64,000 bases of DNA from Nostoc sp. UHCC 0926 (GCF_028623165.1 NZ_CP117768.1:2976001-3040000), one strand, 5' to 3'. Numbered from the stretch's first letter, positions 53,916 through 62,861 are shown. A program made the numbers and translations. Notes: generated from the sequence alone by a model not told the origin.

Positions 53916-54092
53916 ATGAGTAAAACCATCATTGGAATTGGGATGTTTCTTGGCTCTACGATTGGCAGCTACATCCCTGCATTGTGGGGTGGAAGTTTGC
54001 TATCGTTCACCTCGATATTCTTGGGCGTCGTTGGTGGCTTTGTGGGGATTTGGCTTGGGTATCGCGTATCAAAATATCTCGGTTTTATCTGA
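53916..54092 (+). CDS. Small glycine-rich membrane protein
   Basis: The 58-residue product MSKTIIGIGMFLGSTIGSYI, PALWGGSLLSFTSIFLGVVG, GFVGIWLGYRVSKYLGFI has two hydrophobic segments with GxxxG-like spacing. It is short and coherent, with no long alternative frame. The downstream neighbour is a cold-shock/DUF1294 relic on the other strand. I do not know a function; small membrane proteins of this kind often help assemble or anchor complexes. Confidence 0.65.
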   Translation: MSKTIIGIGMFLGSTIGSYIPALWGGSLLSFTSIFLGVVGGFVGIWLGYRVSKYLGFI

Positions 54093-54279
54093 GCGGCGCT
54101 CTATGTCACTGTCGCTAAAAGCCTTAAACGAGTCTTTTATCTACAAGTAAAATTTTGAGTGTGTCTCCTATATGATCGCACTTCTTCAATTGGGATGTGA
54201 AGCACCTTTGTGTTTATTCCTATGAACTTCCCTCCTCAACTTCAACAGCAGATATAAAAATGGGCAAGCAGTCAGGGAA

Positions 54280-54430
54280 TCTCGACTGAGCAGTTTGTTT
54301 TGCAAGGGATCTCTGCTATCCTCTAAAAACACTGCCCAGAAATAAACCCACCAGTCTTTTCCCAAAGAAAAGCCAAAACCCTTGTCATCCTTCCATGTTG
54401 TTAATTTACCTTTACGCAAAACAGGTTTCA
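54280..54430 (-). pseudogene. Cold-shock-domain/DUF1294-like gene relic
   Basis: The minus strand reads MKPVLRKGKLTTWKDDKGFG then F, which is the start of the cyanobacterial CSD-DUF1294 proteins (KGKLTTWKDDKGFGFIKP). From here the expected continuation VFLHIS is replaced by unrelated residues (SLGKDWWVYFWAVFLEDSRD), though some 'CPFLYLLLKLRREVHRNKHK' C-terminal sequence follows. The CSD cannot fold. The relic occupies part of the gap between small membrane protein and DUF1995 gene. Boundaries are approximate. Confidence 0.55.
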
Positions 54431-54566
54431 TCAAAGACCTTGATATCAATACTTCATTTTTAAGGTTCCCATATCAAGAGCAAATGATTCATATTCAAAT
54501 TTAGCAACGCCAAAATCAGAGCTAATACTGAAACAATGGAAGTAATGCTAGAGTGACATATAAACT

Positions 54567-55301
54567 ATGAGTGAACTTCCAAATACTCTTGAAGATGCGA
54601 TCGCCCAATCTCAGACAGCCGTCCAAGCTGCCCTTGCAGATGGTTGTACTCGCATACAAGTTGAGTTCCTGTTCCCAGAACTCAAGTTTATGCCCGTGGC
54701 GGAACAATTTCTGCCCGTGTTTACAGAATATGATTCCCGTTTGAAGATTTTCTTTGCTGACGCTGGTGCTGCGGCCCTAGCCCGCCGCAATTGGGCTGAT
54801 GCACCATTTCAAATTTTGGATATTGGTACAGGTAGGGCTGCTTCTTTGCAGACAAAAATTCAACCAGAGGATGAAATTTTCTTATTCATTGCCCCCACTT
54901 CCGTAGAAGTGCCGCAGTTGGAAAAGTTATCTGAAGTAATAGGCGATCGCCCTTTAGTCTTGTTGAATCCCCGCCTAGAAGATTCTGGAACTGTGGGCAT
55001 TGGTTATACAGCTAGAAAAATCCGCGATCGTTTTATCAGTACCATTGAATCCGCCTATTACCTGCGCCCTGTAGACGATGAAAGCGCCCTATGTCGCTGC
55101 TACCCAGGACAGTGGGAAGTTTGGCTCGAAACCAACGGCGAATATCAAAGAATTGCCGAATTACCTACCAAACCATCGGGTGATGAGTTGGATCTCATCC
55201 TCATGAAGGGACAACCGCAAACAACAACAGATGCGGCACCTGCGAGAAAGCCCAGTGTGTTTAAGAGTTTGCAACGGTTTTTAAAGGCGTTGAGTAGTTA
55301 G
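54567..55301 (+). CDS. DUF1995 family protein
   Basis: The 244-residue product opens MSELPNTLEDAIAQSQTAVQ. It carries RIQVEFLFPELKFMPVAEQF and later FLFIAPTSVEVPQLEKLSEV, RPLVLLNPRLEDSGTVGIGY and CRCYPGQWEVWLE, typical of cyanobacterial DUF1995. Plant relatives (LPA3-type) are thylakoid assembly factors, so a photosynthesis-linked role is possible. No signal peptide. Codon usage and length are normal. A possible transposon relic follows the stop by 10 bp. Confidence 0.85.
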   Translation: MSELPNTLEDAIAQSQTAVQAALADGCTRIQVEFLFPELKFMPVAEQFLPVFTEYDSRLKIFFADAGAAALARRNWADAPFQILDIGTGRAASLQTKIQPEDEIFLFIAPTSVEVPQLEKLSEVIGDRPLVLLNPRLEDSGTVGIGYTARKIRDRFISTIESAYYLRPVDDESALCRCYPGQWEVWLETNGEYQRIAELPTKPSGDELDLILMKGQPQTTTDAAPARKPSVFKSLQRFLKALSS

Positions 55302-55309
55302 TCGGACTA

Positions 55310-55448
55310 GATAGCGAGTCTTGTCTGCGACACGCTGTTCGCGTTCGAGCGTCGGCGGAGTAAGACCAAGAAACCGCAAGATAGAAGGGCATCTGTTGAT
55401 GAAGCCAGAAGCCTACATCGACCGCTTGCGGCGATGTAGGTAGTTCAC
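55310..55448 (+). mobile_element. Right-end relic of an IS200/IS605-type element (tnpB tail, omega-RNA-like)
   Basis: A frame reading VRPRNRKIEGHLLMKPEAYI then DRLRRCR and TAG at about 55370-55441 resembles the C-terminal end of TnpB. It runs into the hairpin CTACATCG 55413-55420 / CGATGTAG 55432-55439, with inner CCGC/GCGG. It ends GGTAGTTCAC, the usual right end of IS605-family elements in cyanobacteria, in which the 3' portion of the guide (omega) RNA is encoded. No tnpA or tnpB body remains, so the element is a solo end. Recognition is by motif memory; it needs a family search. Confidence 0.5.
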
Positions 55449-55468
55449 TCTTACTAGCCCTTACCTAA

Positions 55469-55870
55469 CTAAAAGCTACTGCTGCTGCCAGAATCATTGC
55501 TACTGCTACTCCCAGAATCACAGCTATTGCTGCTGCCAGAATCATTGCTATTGCTGCTGCCAGAATCATTGCTACTACTACTCCCAGAATCACAGCTACT
55601 GCTGCTGCCAGAATCATTGCTACTGCTACTTCCAGAATCATTGCTACTGCTAGTGCTGGAGTCACAGCTATTATTGGTGCTGGAGTCATAGCTATTACTG
55701 GAATCATTTCCTCCAGTATTACCAACATACCAACTACTGTCGCTGTTACTAAAAGAGTTACTATTGCTTCTACGACTTTTACGGGAACTGTTTCTACCAG
55801 ATGAAGTAGCACCTTTGATGAGAGCGATGAAGCCCAGTACAATCAGTAAAAATATAATTAAGCTCCACAT
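55469..55870 (-). CDS. Membrane-anchored Ser/Asp/Gly-rich repeat protein
   Basis: The 133-residue product has one N-terminal membrane helix (about 3-20, SLIIFLLIVLGFIALI). A basic serine-rich neck follows (GRNSSRKSRRSNSNS). The rest is an extended tail of about eight 8-residue repeats of the plan S(N/C)DSGSSS, each 24 bp. Cys occurs at three regular positions (SSCDSG). The tail is presumably disordered and outside or inside the membrane; I cannot say which. Its 24-bp units are imperfect DNA repeats and the reverse frames are open only because of the repeat. Length is likely variable. Confidence 0.7.
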   Translation of the reverse strand: MWSLIIFLLIVLGFIALIKGATSSGRNSSRKSRRSNSNSFSNSDSSWYVGNTGGNDSSNSYDSSTNNSCDSSTSSSNDSGSSSSNDSGSSSSCDSGSSSSNDSGSSNSNDSGSSNSCDSGSSSSNDSGSSSSF

Positions 55871-55975
55871 AGTTTTTATCCTGTGGTAATGATTTCAATA
55901 ACTAACTTCAATTTCTTTGGCTGTGATTACGGATTTCATCTAAGTAGGTAGGCGCTGCCTCGATATCCTACCACA

Positions 55976-56509
55976 TCAACTCAAGATACAGCAGTTTTCA
56001 TTTGCATATTGGATATCGGTAAATTGAGTGGTATTTCTGCCGAAAAAGTTTTTCAGCAAATTCCTGCGTCTTTGCAATGAAAATTCCTCCGTTTCCACAT
56101 CATAAACTATCAGATTGATTTGACTGCGCTGGATAACAGTTTTAATAAATGGTTTATTTAAAAAATCGTTATAAGTGTTTAAGGGCACTGCTAAATACAA
56201 AACTCGCTCAGAATCTATCTCTTAAGAAAGCATATCGATAATTAATAAACTGTCACACCGCAGTATGAAACTCAGAAATAGTTGAAGTACCGATAAAACT
56301 TTTAACTTCAACCGCTATTATTTGTCCCTCTCTTTCTGCTGCAATAATTCTCTCTGCCCCCAAATCAATGTACATATCGGTAATATTTTCTATGCGAATT
56401 AGCAAAGGGTCATGAGTAATTCGCCACCCGTCCTTTTGTAATGCCGATTTCACAACATTGTGAAATTTCTCTCTAGCTGATATAAACTGTTTTCTCAGTC
56501 TGTATGGGC
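55976..56509 (-). pseudogene. xisH: Decayed xisH (element excision factor) gene
   Basis: The relic reads SAREKFHNVVKSALQKDGW and then THDPLLIRIE, MYIDLGAERIIAAEREGQII, AVEVKSFIGTSTISEFHTAV, and in a second frame FINYRYAFLRD-like residues and VLYLAVPLNTYNDF, IVYDVETEEFS. These are all XisH segments. Three lesions are seen: the start ATG appears as ATA (before SAREKF), a Gly codon after HTAV is TGA, and a base is missing near 56210-56220 (SER VLYLAVP shift). The C-terminus past EEFS is not XisH-like. No xisI partner follows. XisH/XisI pairs are named after fdxN-element excision. Confidence 0.85.
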
Positions 56510-56590
56510 ATTATAAATATATTTTGCCAAAATCATGAAAGAAGAAGAGGAGTTAGGAATTTTACTATTAACTCCTAACTCCTAACTTTT

Positions 56591-59500
56591 TTAATTTCCT
56601 TGCAACGGCGCATTCAAGACTTTCTCAATGCGATCGCGCGTTTCTAATAAATGCGCTTTGGTGTATTCATCCTCGGAATTAACCCCCTTGAGTTTCTCAT
56701 CAAGCTGTTTGAGTTTATACCAAGCTAGTGTGCGAGCATCTTCTGGAACAGATTGTTTTCGCAACACCATACCAGTTAAAATATCCAGGTATTGCCGCTG
56801 CAAGCCTCGCCGCAAACTAGAAATTTTCATTGGTTTATCTTTTGGTTTGATTACTTCTGTCCAGATACCTGACTGCAAAGTGTCAAATAATTCCGGCAGA
56901 GTCAGTGCATTTTCTGGCTTTGTTTTGAGTTCAATATCCTTGAGGCGAGAAAGGCGATCGCCTGAGAGTAAATCTCGCAACACAGAACCCTGAATGAGTT
57001 GCACCAAGTCATGAATTGGAAAATCTAAACGACCAACTTGGGGAGAAGCACCCCAATGTCGCCAACGGGAAGGTGCTAATTTATTCAGTAGTTCTGGTGA
57101 AAAACTCAGGGCATCTTCTGCAAACACGTACTTTTGTAGCGTTTCTAAAGCCTGCCGTTGTTCTTCAACTGGTATTGGTTCAAATGGTAATCGGTGTTGG
57201 CTAACTCCAGAGGGGATTTCGCTAGGGTGAATGCGATAGAAAGACTGTCCCCCGATATATTTTGTCGTGTAAAATATTTGCTGGAAATAGTTACCCAATA
57301 CTGTGCTAAAACGTTCGCTCACATCGCTGTAACTATCACCAGCCATTGGGTAACGCTGATCGAGACGTTCCCACATCACCCGCGAATTATTCAACTGCCA
57401 CTGAGAATAAAGCAGTACATTACTGCTGTTATCCCAAGCATCGGCAGTTGGGTCAAGGTCATACACATCTTCATCTGTGGAATAACTCAACTCTGGCTTG
57501 TAGGATTGTGCAGCAATTTGCTCCAAAATTGACTTTTGGGCTATGGGAGTTGATGTTTGAATTGGTATGTAGCCGTACTTAATCGCCCATTCATCATAAG
57601 GCCCTACCATACTGGGAAAATAATCTCCCTGTTTTGTACCTTGAGGAGCAATATTTGGGGGAATGTAGTCCATTACGGAACTTGTCAGACCTTTAGTTTT
57701 GGTAATTTCCGTATTATTCATCTCCTGTGGTGCTAGCAGGGTACTACCACGGAAGTTATGGCGTAAACCAAGAGTATGTCCAACTTCGTGAGCGATGATT
57801 AAACGTAAATATTGATTGATATATTCTTTCACCTGGTCTGGAGTGGCCATGGTATCTGGTAGTAGTGACATGGCCAGTGAACCAAAGGCAAACTGGTTAG
57901 CAGCTTCCATCCCGTAGCATAAATCGTATTCGCCTGCCATTTTCGATAAACTACTCAACAACCCCTGTTGTCCTTGCATCTGCTGAGGGACACCATTGTT
58001 TTTGGCATCTAAACCATTGGCGCAAAGTAGACGATTTTGCATCAAAGCTGATAGAGTAGTCTGGTTTTGTGTTTGGCTAGGTTGGACGATTTTGCGATAC
58101 TCATTCTTGAGTACCCGCACAAAGCTGGCATCTACGAGAATGTCTGCATCCAAAATTTCCCCAGTCAATGGGTTAACGCGGGATGGCCCCATTGCAAAAT
58201 AACCATCGACTGTGTTAATCCAACGAATCGTGTTGTAACGAATATCTGCTGGGTCCCATGTGGCGTCATCGGGCATTTGGCGGACTTCAATTGCATCTTT
58301 GAATCCCGCTTTGAGAAAGGCTTTGTTCCACATCAGGACGCCTTCTTTCATCGCATCGCGGTACTCTAAAGGCACAGCGTTATCAATCCAGAAGACAATC
58401 GGTTTTTTGGGGCGAGAAATTACTGCTTTTGGGTCTTGTTTTTCTAAGTCCCAGCGATTGATGTAGCGGACAAAAGAATCGCCGCGATCGTCTTTGGATA
58501 AATCTTGATAGGCGGTGATGAAATAGCCGATGCGATCGTCAGCAAGGCGCGGTCGATAATCTTTATCAGGTAGTAGGGAAAGACTATAGTGAACGCGCAG
58601 GGTAAAGCCACGGTTGTCAGGTAGCGAGGCAAAGCTTGGTACTTCACTCTGGTGGCCAGCGCCACCAGAGAAATTCAAAACTGACTCAATTTCTAAGTTT
58701 TGGGGAAAAGCTTTAGCAGTACCAAAATAGGACTGGTCTGTGGTAGCTGGGACTCCTAAACTTGCAGATAATCCACCTAAGTCTGTGAGTAACAAATCGC
58801 CCAAGTCGATGAGAAGAGTTTTGCGTTGTGGATGAATGCTTTTTATGGAAACGGTGTAAAGAACAGAGTCACTAAACGATCGCACCAGCGATCGCACTTG
58901 AGGATCTCCTTCACGAGTGCGAAAATTGACATTGCGGATGACAAAGTTTAATTTATCATCCACCCGTTGGAAATAAAACAAAAAATCTTGCAAAGGCATA
59001 CCGCTGTAAATACCCCGTTCGCCAATCCCTGATTCCAGGGTTGCTGTAGCTAGGTAATTTTTATTTAGTTGCTCTGGCTTAATTTCTAGATAAATTTTAT
59101 TCTTTTCTTTATTGCGATAAAGGGTAAACAGTCCCCCTGACTTTTGGGTGCCTTTGATTACTTGAGCAAACGCCTCTAAATCATCCTTTGCTGGTGGTTT
59201 GGCACTAGGATTAGGCTTTGAATTCGGTTTGTCTGGGGGTTTTGCAACTTGCAAAAATGGTTGCTGTGCTGCTTTTTTAAGGTCTTTTACTACCCAAATA
59301 AACGGTTGAGGCTGTACGTGTTTATTTTGATTAACTACCCAAACTTGCCCTGACGGTAGCCTCTGTTTCTGGGAAATATTGATATTATTTGGCGATAAAG
59401 CTGAGATTTTAGTTGAAGAAGTTTCTGTGGTTAACTGACTATTATATTTCTCTCCACTTCTGCCTGTAACGACGGCTTCCAAAACCCGCACAGTCTTATG

Positions 59501-59614
59501 GGTGGCTGACAATTCTGTATCAACATTTACAGATGGTGACTTGGCGCTAGCCGTTACTATTCCAAAAAACAAACCATGTAACAAAATCATATAAAAGGTT
59601 AATCTGTTCATCAC
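56591..59614 (-). CDS. Exported zinc metalloprotease (DUF5117/DUF5118 type)
   Basis: The 1007-residue product has a signal peptide (about 1-24, LLHGLFFGIVTASA). A long N-terminal low-complexity linker (rich in Lys, Pro, Ser, about 120-150) follows, then a large body. The metzincin zinc site is HEVGHTLGLRH at 609-619 (His609, Glu610, His613, His619), with Met-turn candidate SVMDYIPPN. This matches cyanobacterial zinc-dependent metalloproteases with DUF5117 upstream of the active site. It is probably secreted or periplasmic; targets unknown. It is by far the longest gene in this region and seems intact. Confidence 0.9.
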   Translation of the reverse strand: MMNRLTFYMILLHGLFFGIVTASAKSPSVNVDTELSATHKTVRVLEAVVTGRSGEKYNSQLTTETSSTKISALSPNNINISQKQRLPSGQVWVVNQNKHVQPQPFIWVVKDLKKAAQQPFLQVAKPPDKPNSKPNPSAKPPAKDDLEAFAQVIKGTQKSGGLFTLYRNKEKNKIYLEIKPEQLNKNYLATATLESGIGERGIYSGMPLQDFLFYFQRVDDKLNFVIRNVNFRTREGDPQVRSLVRSFSDSVLYTVSIKSIHPQRKTLLIDLGDLLLTDLGGLSASLGVPATTDQSYFGTAKAFPQNLEIESVLNFSGGAGHQSEVPSFASLPDNRGFTLRVHYSLSLLPDKDYRPRLADDRIGYFITAYQDLSKDDRGDSFVRYINRWDLEKQDPKAVISRPKKPIVFWIDNAVPLEYRDAMKEGVLMWNKAFLKAGFKDAIEVRQMPDDATWDPADIRYNTIRWINTVDGYFAMGPSRVNPLTGEILDADILVDASFVRVLKNEYRKIVQPSQTQNQTTLSALMQNRLLCANGLDAKNNGVPQQMQGQQGLLSSLSKMAGEYDLCYGMEAANQFAFGSLAMSLLPDTMATPDQVKEYINQYLRLIIAHEVGHTLGLRHNFRGSTLLAPQEMNNTEITKTKGLTSSVMDYIPPNIAPQGTKQGDYFPSMVGPYDEWAIKYGYIPIQTSTPIAQKSILEQIAAQSYKPELSYSTDEDVYDLDPTADAWDNSSNVLLYSQWQLNNSRVMWERLDQRYPMAGDSYSDVSERFSTVLGNYFQQIFYTTKYIGGQSFYRIHPSEIPSGVSQHRLPFEPIPVEEQRQALETLQKYVFAEDALSFSPELLNKLAPSRWRHWGASPQVGRLDFPIHDLVQLIQGSVLRDLLSGDRLSRLKDIELKTKPENALTLPELFDTLQSGIWTEVIKPKDKPMKISSLRRGLQRQYLDILTGMVLRKQSVPEDARTLAWYKLKQLDEKLKGVNSEDEYTKAHLLETRDRIEKVLNAPLQGN

Positions 59615-60142
59615 ATCAATCCCCTGATAACTATACCGTAGTTAATTTTTAACTTTTGCAAAGCTATGTAGCCAGCTTTTTACCGATTCTCTCAGTTGCT
59701 TTATATCAAGCAGTAAACTTTAAACTTCAATTTTAGTTGCAATTTTTCAGCTTTGTTACACTGTTATACTGGAGGATTTTTCCTAACAATTGCATCTCTC
59801 ACAAACAGGAAGTATTATTTTTACATCAGACTAGTAAATATTGGGAAAAAAATCTAACAAATTAACCAAATTTGGGAAATTACTTGATTTTTGAAAGAAT
59901 TTTTCTGATGATCCTTTATTTGCATCAGGAGAAGAAGCTTGAGGTTACTTCGGGTTAGCGATAAGCCGCTCTCCAGGAACGCCGTCAGTGTAGCCCATCG
60001 TAGATATCGCCAACGCATGAGATTTTTCGTGTAGTATTTATTGATACTATTAATTTTTGGCAATGAAAAGCAAACTAACACAGAAAAATTTTTAGTTCAG
60101 GATTATCAAAACAGTAATTTAAATGTAACAACGGACACAGAA
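59615..60142. other. Intergenic, no supported gene
   Basis: The first 330 bp are AT-rich and lie upstream of the metalloprotease start, probably its promoter. From about 59935 there is a short GC-rich repeat segment (CGGGTTAGCGATAAGCCGCT, CAACGCATGAG). The open frame that begins with TTG at 60041 continues into the pentapeptide gene but has no family look before 60143. Confidence 0.45.
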
Positions 60143-61912
60143 ATGTCAACATATTTATCTCAAGTCTGGCAACTGCTGAGAAATTATGTGAGGGATATAA
60201 GTTTACAAGAGATGCCAAAGACCACATCTGTGGAAAGCGAAGCAGTTTTACCTCTAGGAAAAAGCATTAAAGAACCAGACAAAAGCGTTAAATTTGCTCA
60301 AGATAATTTGCAGTCAGATTTATGCTTTCAAAGACTGCAAGAAAGCTTAAAAAAATGGACAATATCAAAGAGCGGTTTGACTTCTAAGATAGGTGATCAG
60401 ACATCGGGCCCGCTACCATCAGAGTTCTGTTTGAGAGTAGGCGATCGCCAGATGCATGAAGAGATTTATGATTTACTGGGCAATGGAGCGCTGAAACCAG
60501 AAATAGTCAACGAACTCATGGAATTACTGGTGACAGGTAAAAAAATTCGCCTAGAACTACTTTTCTGGCGGCTAGAAGATTTTTATCGTCGCTGGTGTCA
60601 GGGAGAATTTATCGATGGGACACTAGATGATAACCTGCCTCAGAAAACAAGATTAAAGTTGGCGGCACAAAATATTGCGATCGGGCTGAGACAGGTAGAT
60701 ATATATACAGGGCTGAACGTACTGATTTTACTGTTAGAGTTACACCGCTACGCCCAAGAGCGAGATGAACTCAAACAAAAAATCACCTTCTATCCATCTG
60801 CTCAACCAGACACAGACAATTTTTTCACATCCCAACTGCTGCGGATCATCAACTATAGCGATGCCCTAGAAATTGGTAATTTTAGCAGTATAGTTGGGCA
60901 ATTCCTCAAAGGCGGCAACTTTCGCAGTGCTTACCTGGGCGATGCCAACCTGACTGGGGCAGACTTTAGGGGTGCCGACCTCAGCCGTGCTTACCTCGGC
61001 GATGCCAACTTAACTGGCGTAAACTTCAGCGGTGCCAACCTTAGCCGTGCTAACCTCGGTGATGCCAATCTCAGCAGTGCCAACCTCACTGGTGCTAACC
61101 TCAGTGGTACTGACCTCAGCAGCACCAATCTCAGCGGTGCTAACCTTAGCTGTGCCAACCTTAGCCGCGCCGACCTCAACCGCGCCGACCTTAGCAGCAC
61201 CAACCTCAGCCGCGCCGACCTCAGCCACGCCGACCTCAACCGCGCCGACCTCAACCGCGCCGACCTCAACCGCGCCGACCTCAGCAACGCCATCCTTTTC
61301 GGTGCGAATCTAAGTGAAGCCAACCTTAGCAGCACCAACCTTAACCATGCCGACCTCTGTCGCGCCGACCTCAGTGGTGCTGATTTGAGTCACGCCATCC
61401 TCAACGGTACTAACCTCAGTGACACAATTCTTTTCAGTACCAACCTCAGCAACGCCATCCTTGTTGCCGCAGACCTTAGCTACGCTAAACTTAACGGTGC
61501 CAAGCTTAACAACGCCAGACTCAACGGTGCAATGTTCTTAGGCGCAGACCTCAGCGGTGTAGACCTGAGTCGGGTAACTCTCAACGACGCCGACCTCAGT
61601 GGGGTGATTCTCAGCGACGCCGACCTCAGTGGTGCCGACCTCACCGACGCTATCCTTTTCGGCACAGACTTCAGCTATGCCAAACTTAACAGTGCTAACC
61701 TCAGTGGCAGTAACCTCAGTGGTGCTATCCTCAACGGCGCGGATCTCAGCCACAGTAACCTCAGTTATGCCATTCTCGGCGGTGCTGACCTCAGGGACGC
61801 CAATATGGAAAAAATGACCTGGGGTAAAAAGCAGCAGTGGGAAGATGTGCGGGGATTAGAGACAGCAGTTAATGTGCCGGAGGCGTTGAAAGAAGAACTG
61901 GGATTGAATTGA
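60143..61912 (+). CDS. Pentapeptide repeat protein with NACHT-associated module
   Basis: From ATG 60143 the 589-residue product has an N-terminal helical region (about 1-90). A module nearly identical in plan to that of the NACHT protein follows (about 90-255): [69 protein letters not shown]. Then come about 60 pentapeptide repeats (about 260-560) of A(D/N)LS, expected to form one right-handed quadrilateral helix over 200 angstroms long. It ends with KKQQWEDVRGLETAVNVPEA. There is no NTPase. The upstream TTG at 60041 is an alternative start. Confidence 0.88.
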   Translation: MSTYLSQVWQLLRNYVRDISLQEMPKTTSVESEAVLPLGKSIKEPDKSVKFAQDNLQSDLCFQRLQESLKKWTISKSGLTSKIGDQTSGPLPSEFCLRVGDRQMHEEIYDLLGNGALKPEIVNELMELLVTGKKIRLELLFWRLEDFYRRWCQGEFIDGTLDDNLPQKTRLKLAAQNIAIGLRQVDIYTGLNVLILLLELHRYAQERDELKQKITFYPSAQPDTDNFFTSQLLRIINYSDALEIGNFSSIVGQFLKGGNFRSAYLGDANLTGADFRGADLSRAYLGDANLTGVNFSGANLSRANLGDANLSSANLTGANLSGTDLSSTNLSGANLSCANLSRADLNRADLSSTNLSRADLSHADLNRADLNRADLNRADLSNAILFGANLSEANLSSTNLNHADLCRADLSGADLSHAILNGTNLSDTILFSTNLSNAILVAADLSYAKLNGAKLNNARLNGAMFLGADLSGVDLSRVTLNDADLSGVILSDADLSGADLTDAILFGTDFSYAKLNSANLSGSNLSGAILNGADLSHSNLSYAILGGADLRDANMEKMTWGKKQQWEDVRGLETAVNVPEALKEELGLN

Positions 61913-61959
61913 GATCAGGGGGATGAGGGGGATGAGGGGAAAGGTAAAACCCAAGCTTT

Positions 61960-62179
61960 GAACACCAACTTTCGAGTTCCGAACACCAACTTTCGAGTTC
62001 CGAACACCAACTTTCGAGTTCTGAACACCAACTTTCGAGTTCTGAACACCAACTTCCGAGTTCCGAACACTAACTTTCGAGTTCCGAACACTAACTTCCG
62101 AGTTCCGAACATCAACTTCCGAGTTCCGAACATCAACTTCCGAGTTCCGAACATCAACTTCCGAGTTCCGAACACCATC
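61960..62179. repeat. 21-bp tandem array, 10 units (GAACACCAACTTYCGAGTTCY)
   Basis: Units run from 61960 at exactly 21 bp to 62169, plus a partial to 62179. Differences are mainly C/T at position 13 and C/T at the end. A related array is at 63720-63901. Open frames in the array arise from its multiple-of-three period. It lies about 50 bp after the pentapeptide gene and downstream of the GNAT gene. Confidence 0.9.
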
Positions 62180-62216
62180 TATGGATATCTCAGCTTGAAT
62201 GATGAACTCAGAAATA

Positions 62217-62360
62217 TAGCAGTCCTAAATGAGTCGTGAAAAATATAGATAAGGAAACGAACCGCCATCGCGCAGCGTCTCCAAGAGTTGAACGCCAAGG
62301 ACGCAAAGAAAAGAAAGAAGAAAGAGATATGTAATTTTCACAAATGATTTAGGATTGCTA
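62217..62360. mobile_element. 144-bp MITE with TA target duplication
   Basis: TAGCAGTCCTAAAT at the left end and ATTTAGGATTGCTA at the right, flanked by TA on both sides (62215-62216, 62361-62362). The inverted ends continue about 28 bp with mismatches. The paralogous site near 63941-63956 (CAGAAACAGCAAACGTC) lacks the insert, which shows directly what was added. TA duplication and TAGCA-type ends point to an IS630/mariner-type source. Relatives: 35975, 41240. No ORF. Confidence 0.85.
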
Positions 62361-62439
62361 TAGCAAATGTCTAATTATTAGCACGATGCGATCGCCTTTT
62401 CTCTTCCTCTATGTCCTCTGCGCCTCAGCGGTGCGTCGT

Positions 62440-62859
62440 TCAAAGTAGCTTTCGCCAGTAGGTTGCAGACTCTTCATAGCCCAATGCCTTGTAGAACTTC
62501 GCTGCCCGACGTGTAGCCAATGCCACAAGCTTGGCATCTCGATCAGTAGCCCAACCTTCAAAGCTTTGCATGAGTGATCTGCCAATCCCCATTTTTCGGT
62601 AGTCCGCGTCAACCATAATCTCCTCTACCCAAGCCACCCGCCCGTTTGCATAGAACGTGTAATGGTCAAAGCCAAGAATATAACCCACAATATCTTTGTC
62701 TACCTCAGCTACAGCGAGGTGGCCTGACGGCGAAGACAAGAGTTCTGAAAATGAGACACGAAAAGCCTTCGGGTCAACCACGAACGATGTCGCCAAGGTT
62801 TTGGCTAGAACCAGTAACGCTTCAGCATCTCTTGCTTGTGCCACACGGATAATCGTCAT
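62440..62859 (-). CDS. GNAT family N-acetyltransferase
   Basis: From ATG 62859 the 139-residue product starts MTIIRVAQARDAEALLVLAK. It has the acetyl-CoA motif VDADYRKMGIGRSLMQSFEG, where RxxGIG is the core, and the following SLMQSFEGWATDRDAKLVAL. The open frame continues 14 codons upstream into a 7-bp repeat (GATTTTG), which is not coding. Acceptor substrate is unknown. It may sit with the OsmC gene on the same strand but 310 bp of repeat-bearing DNA intervenes. Confidence 0.85.
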   Translation of the reverse strand: MTIIRVAQARDAEALLVLAKTLATSFVVDPKAFRVSFSELLSSPSGHLAVAEVDKDIVGYILGFDHYTFYANGRVAWVEEIMVDADYRKMGIGRSLMQSFEGWATDRDAKLVALATRRAAKFYKALGYEESATYWRKLL

Positions 62860-62861
62860 TC

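Noticed and set aside
60991..61817. Minus- and plus-strand shadow ORFs inside the pentapeptide gene
   Set aside because: Side-effect of 15-bp coding repeats.
61915..62239. ORFs on both strands with GTRKLVF or NTNFRVP repeats
   Set aside because: Array-derived; both strands open at once.
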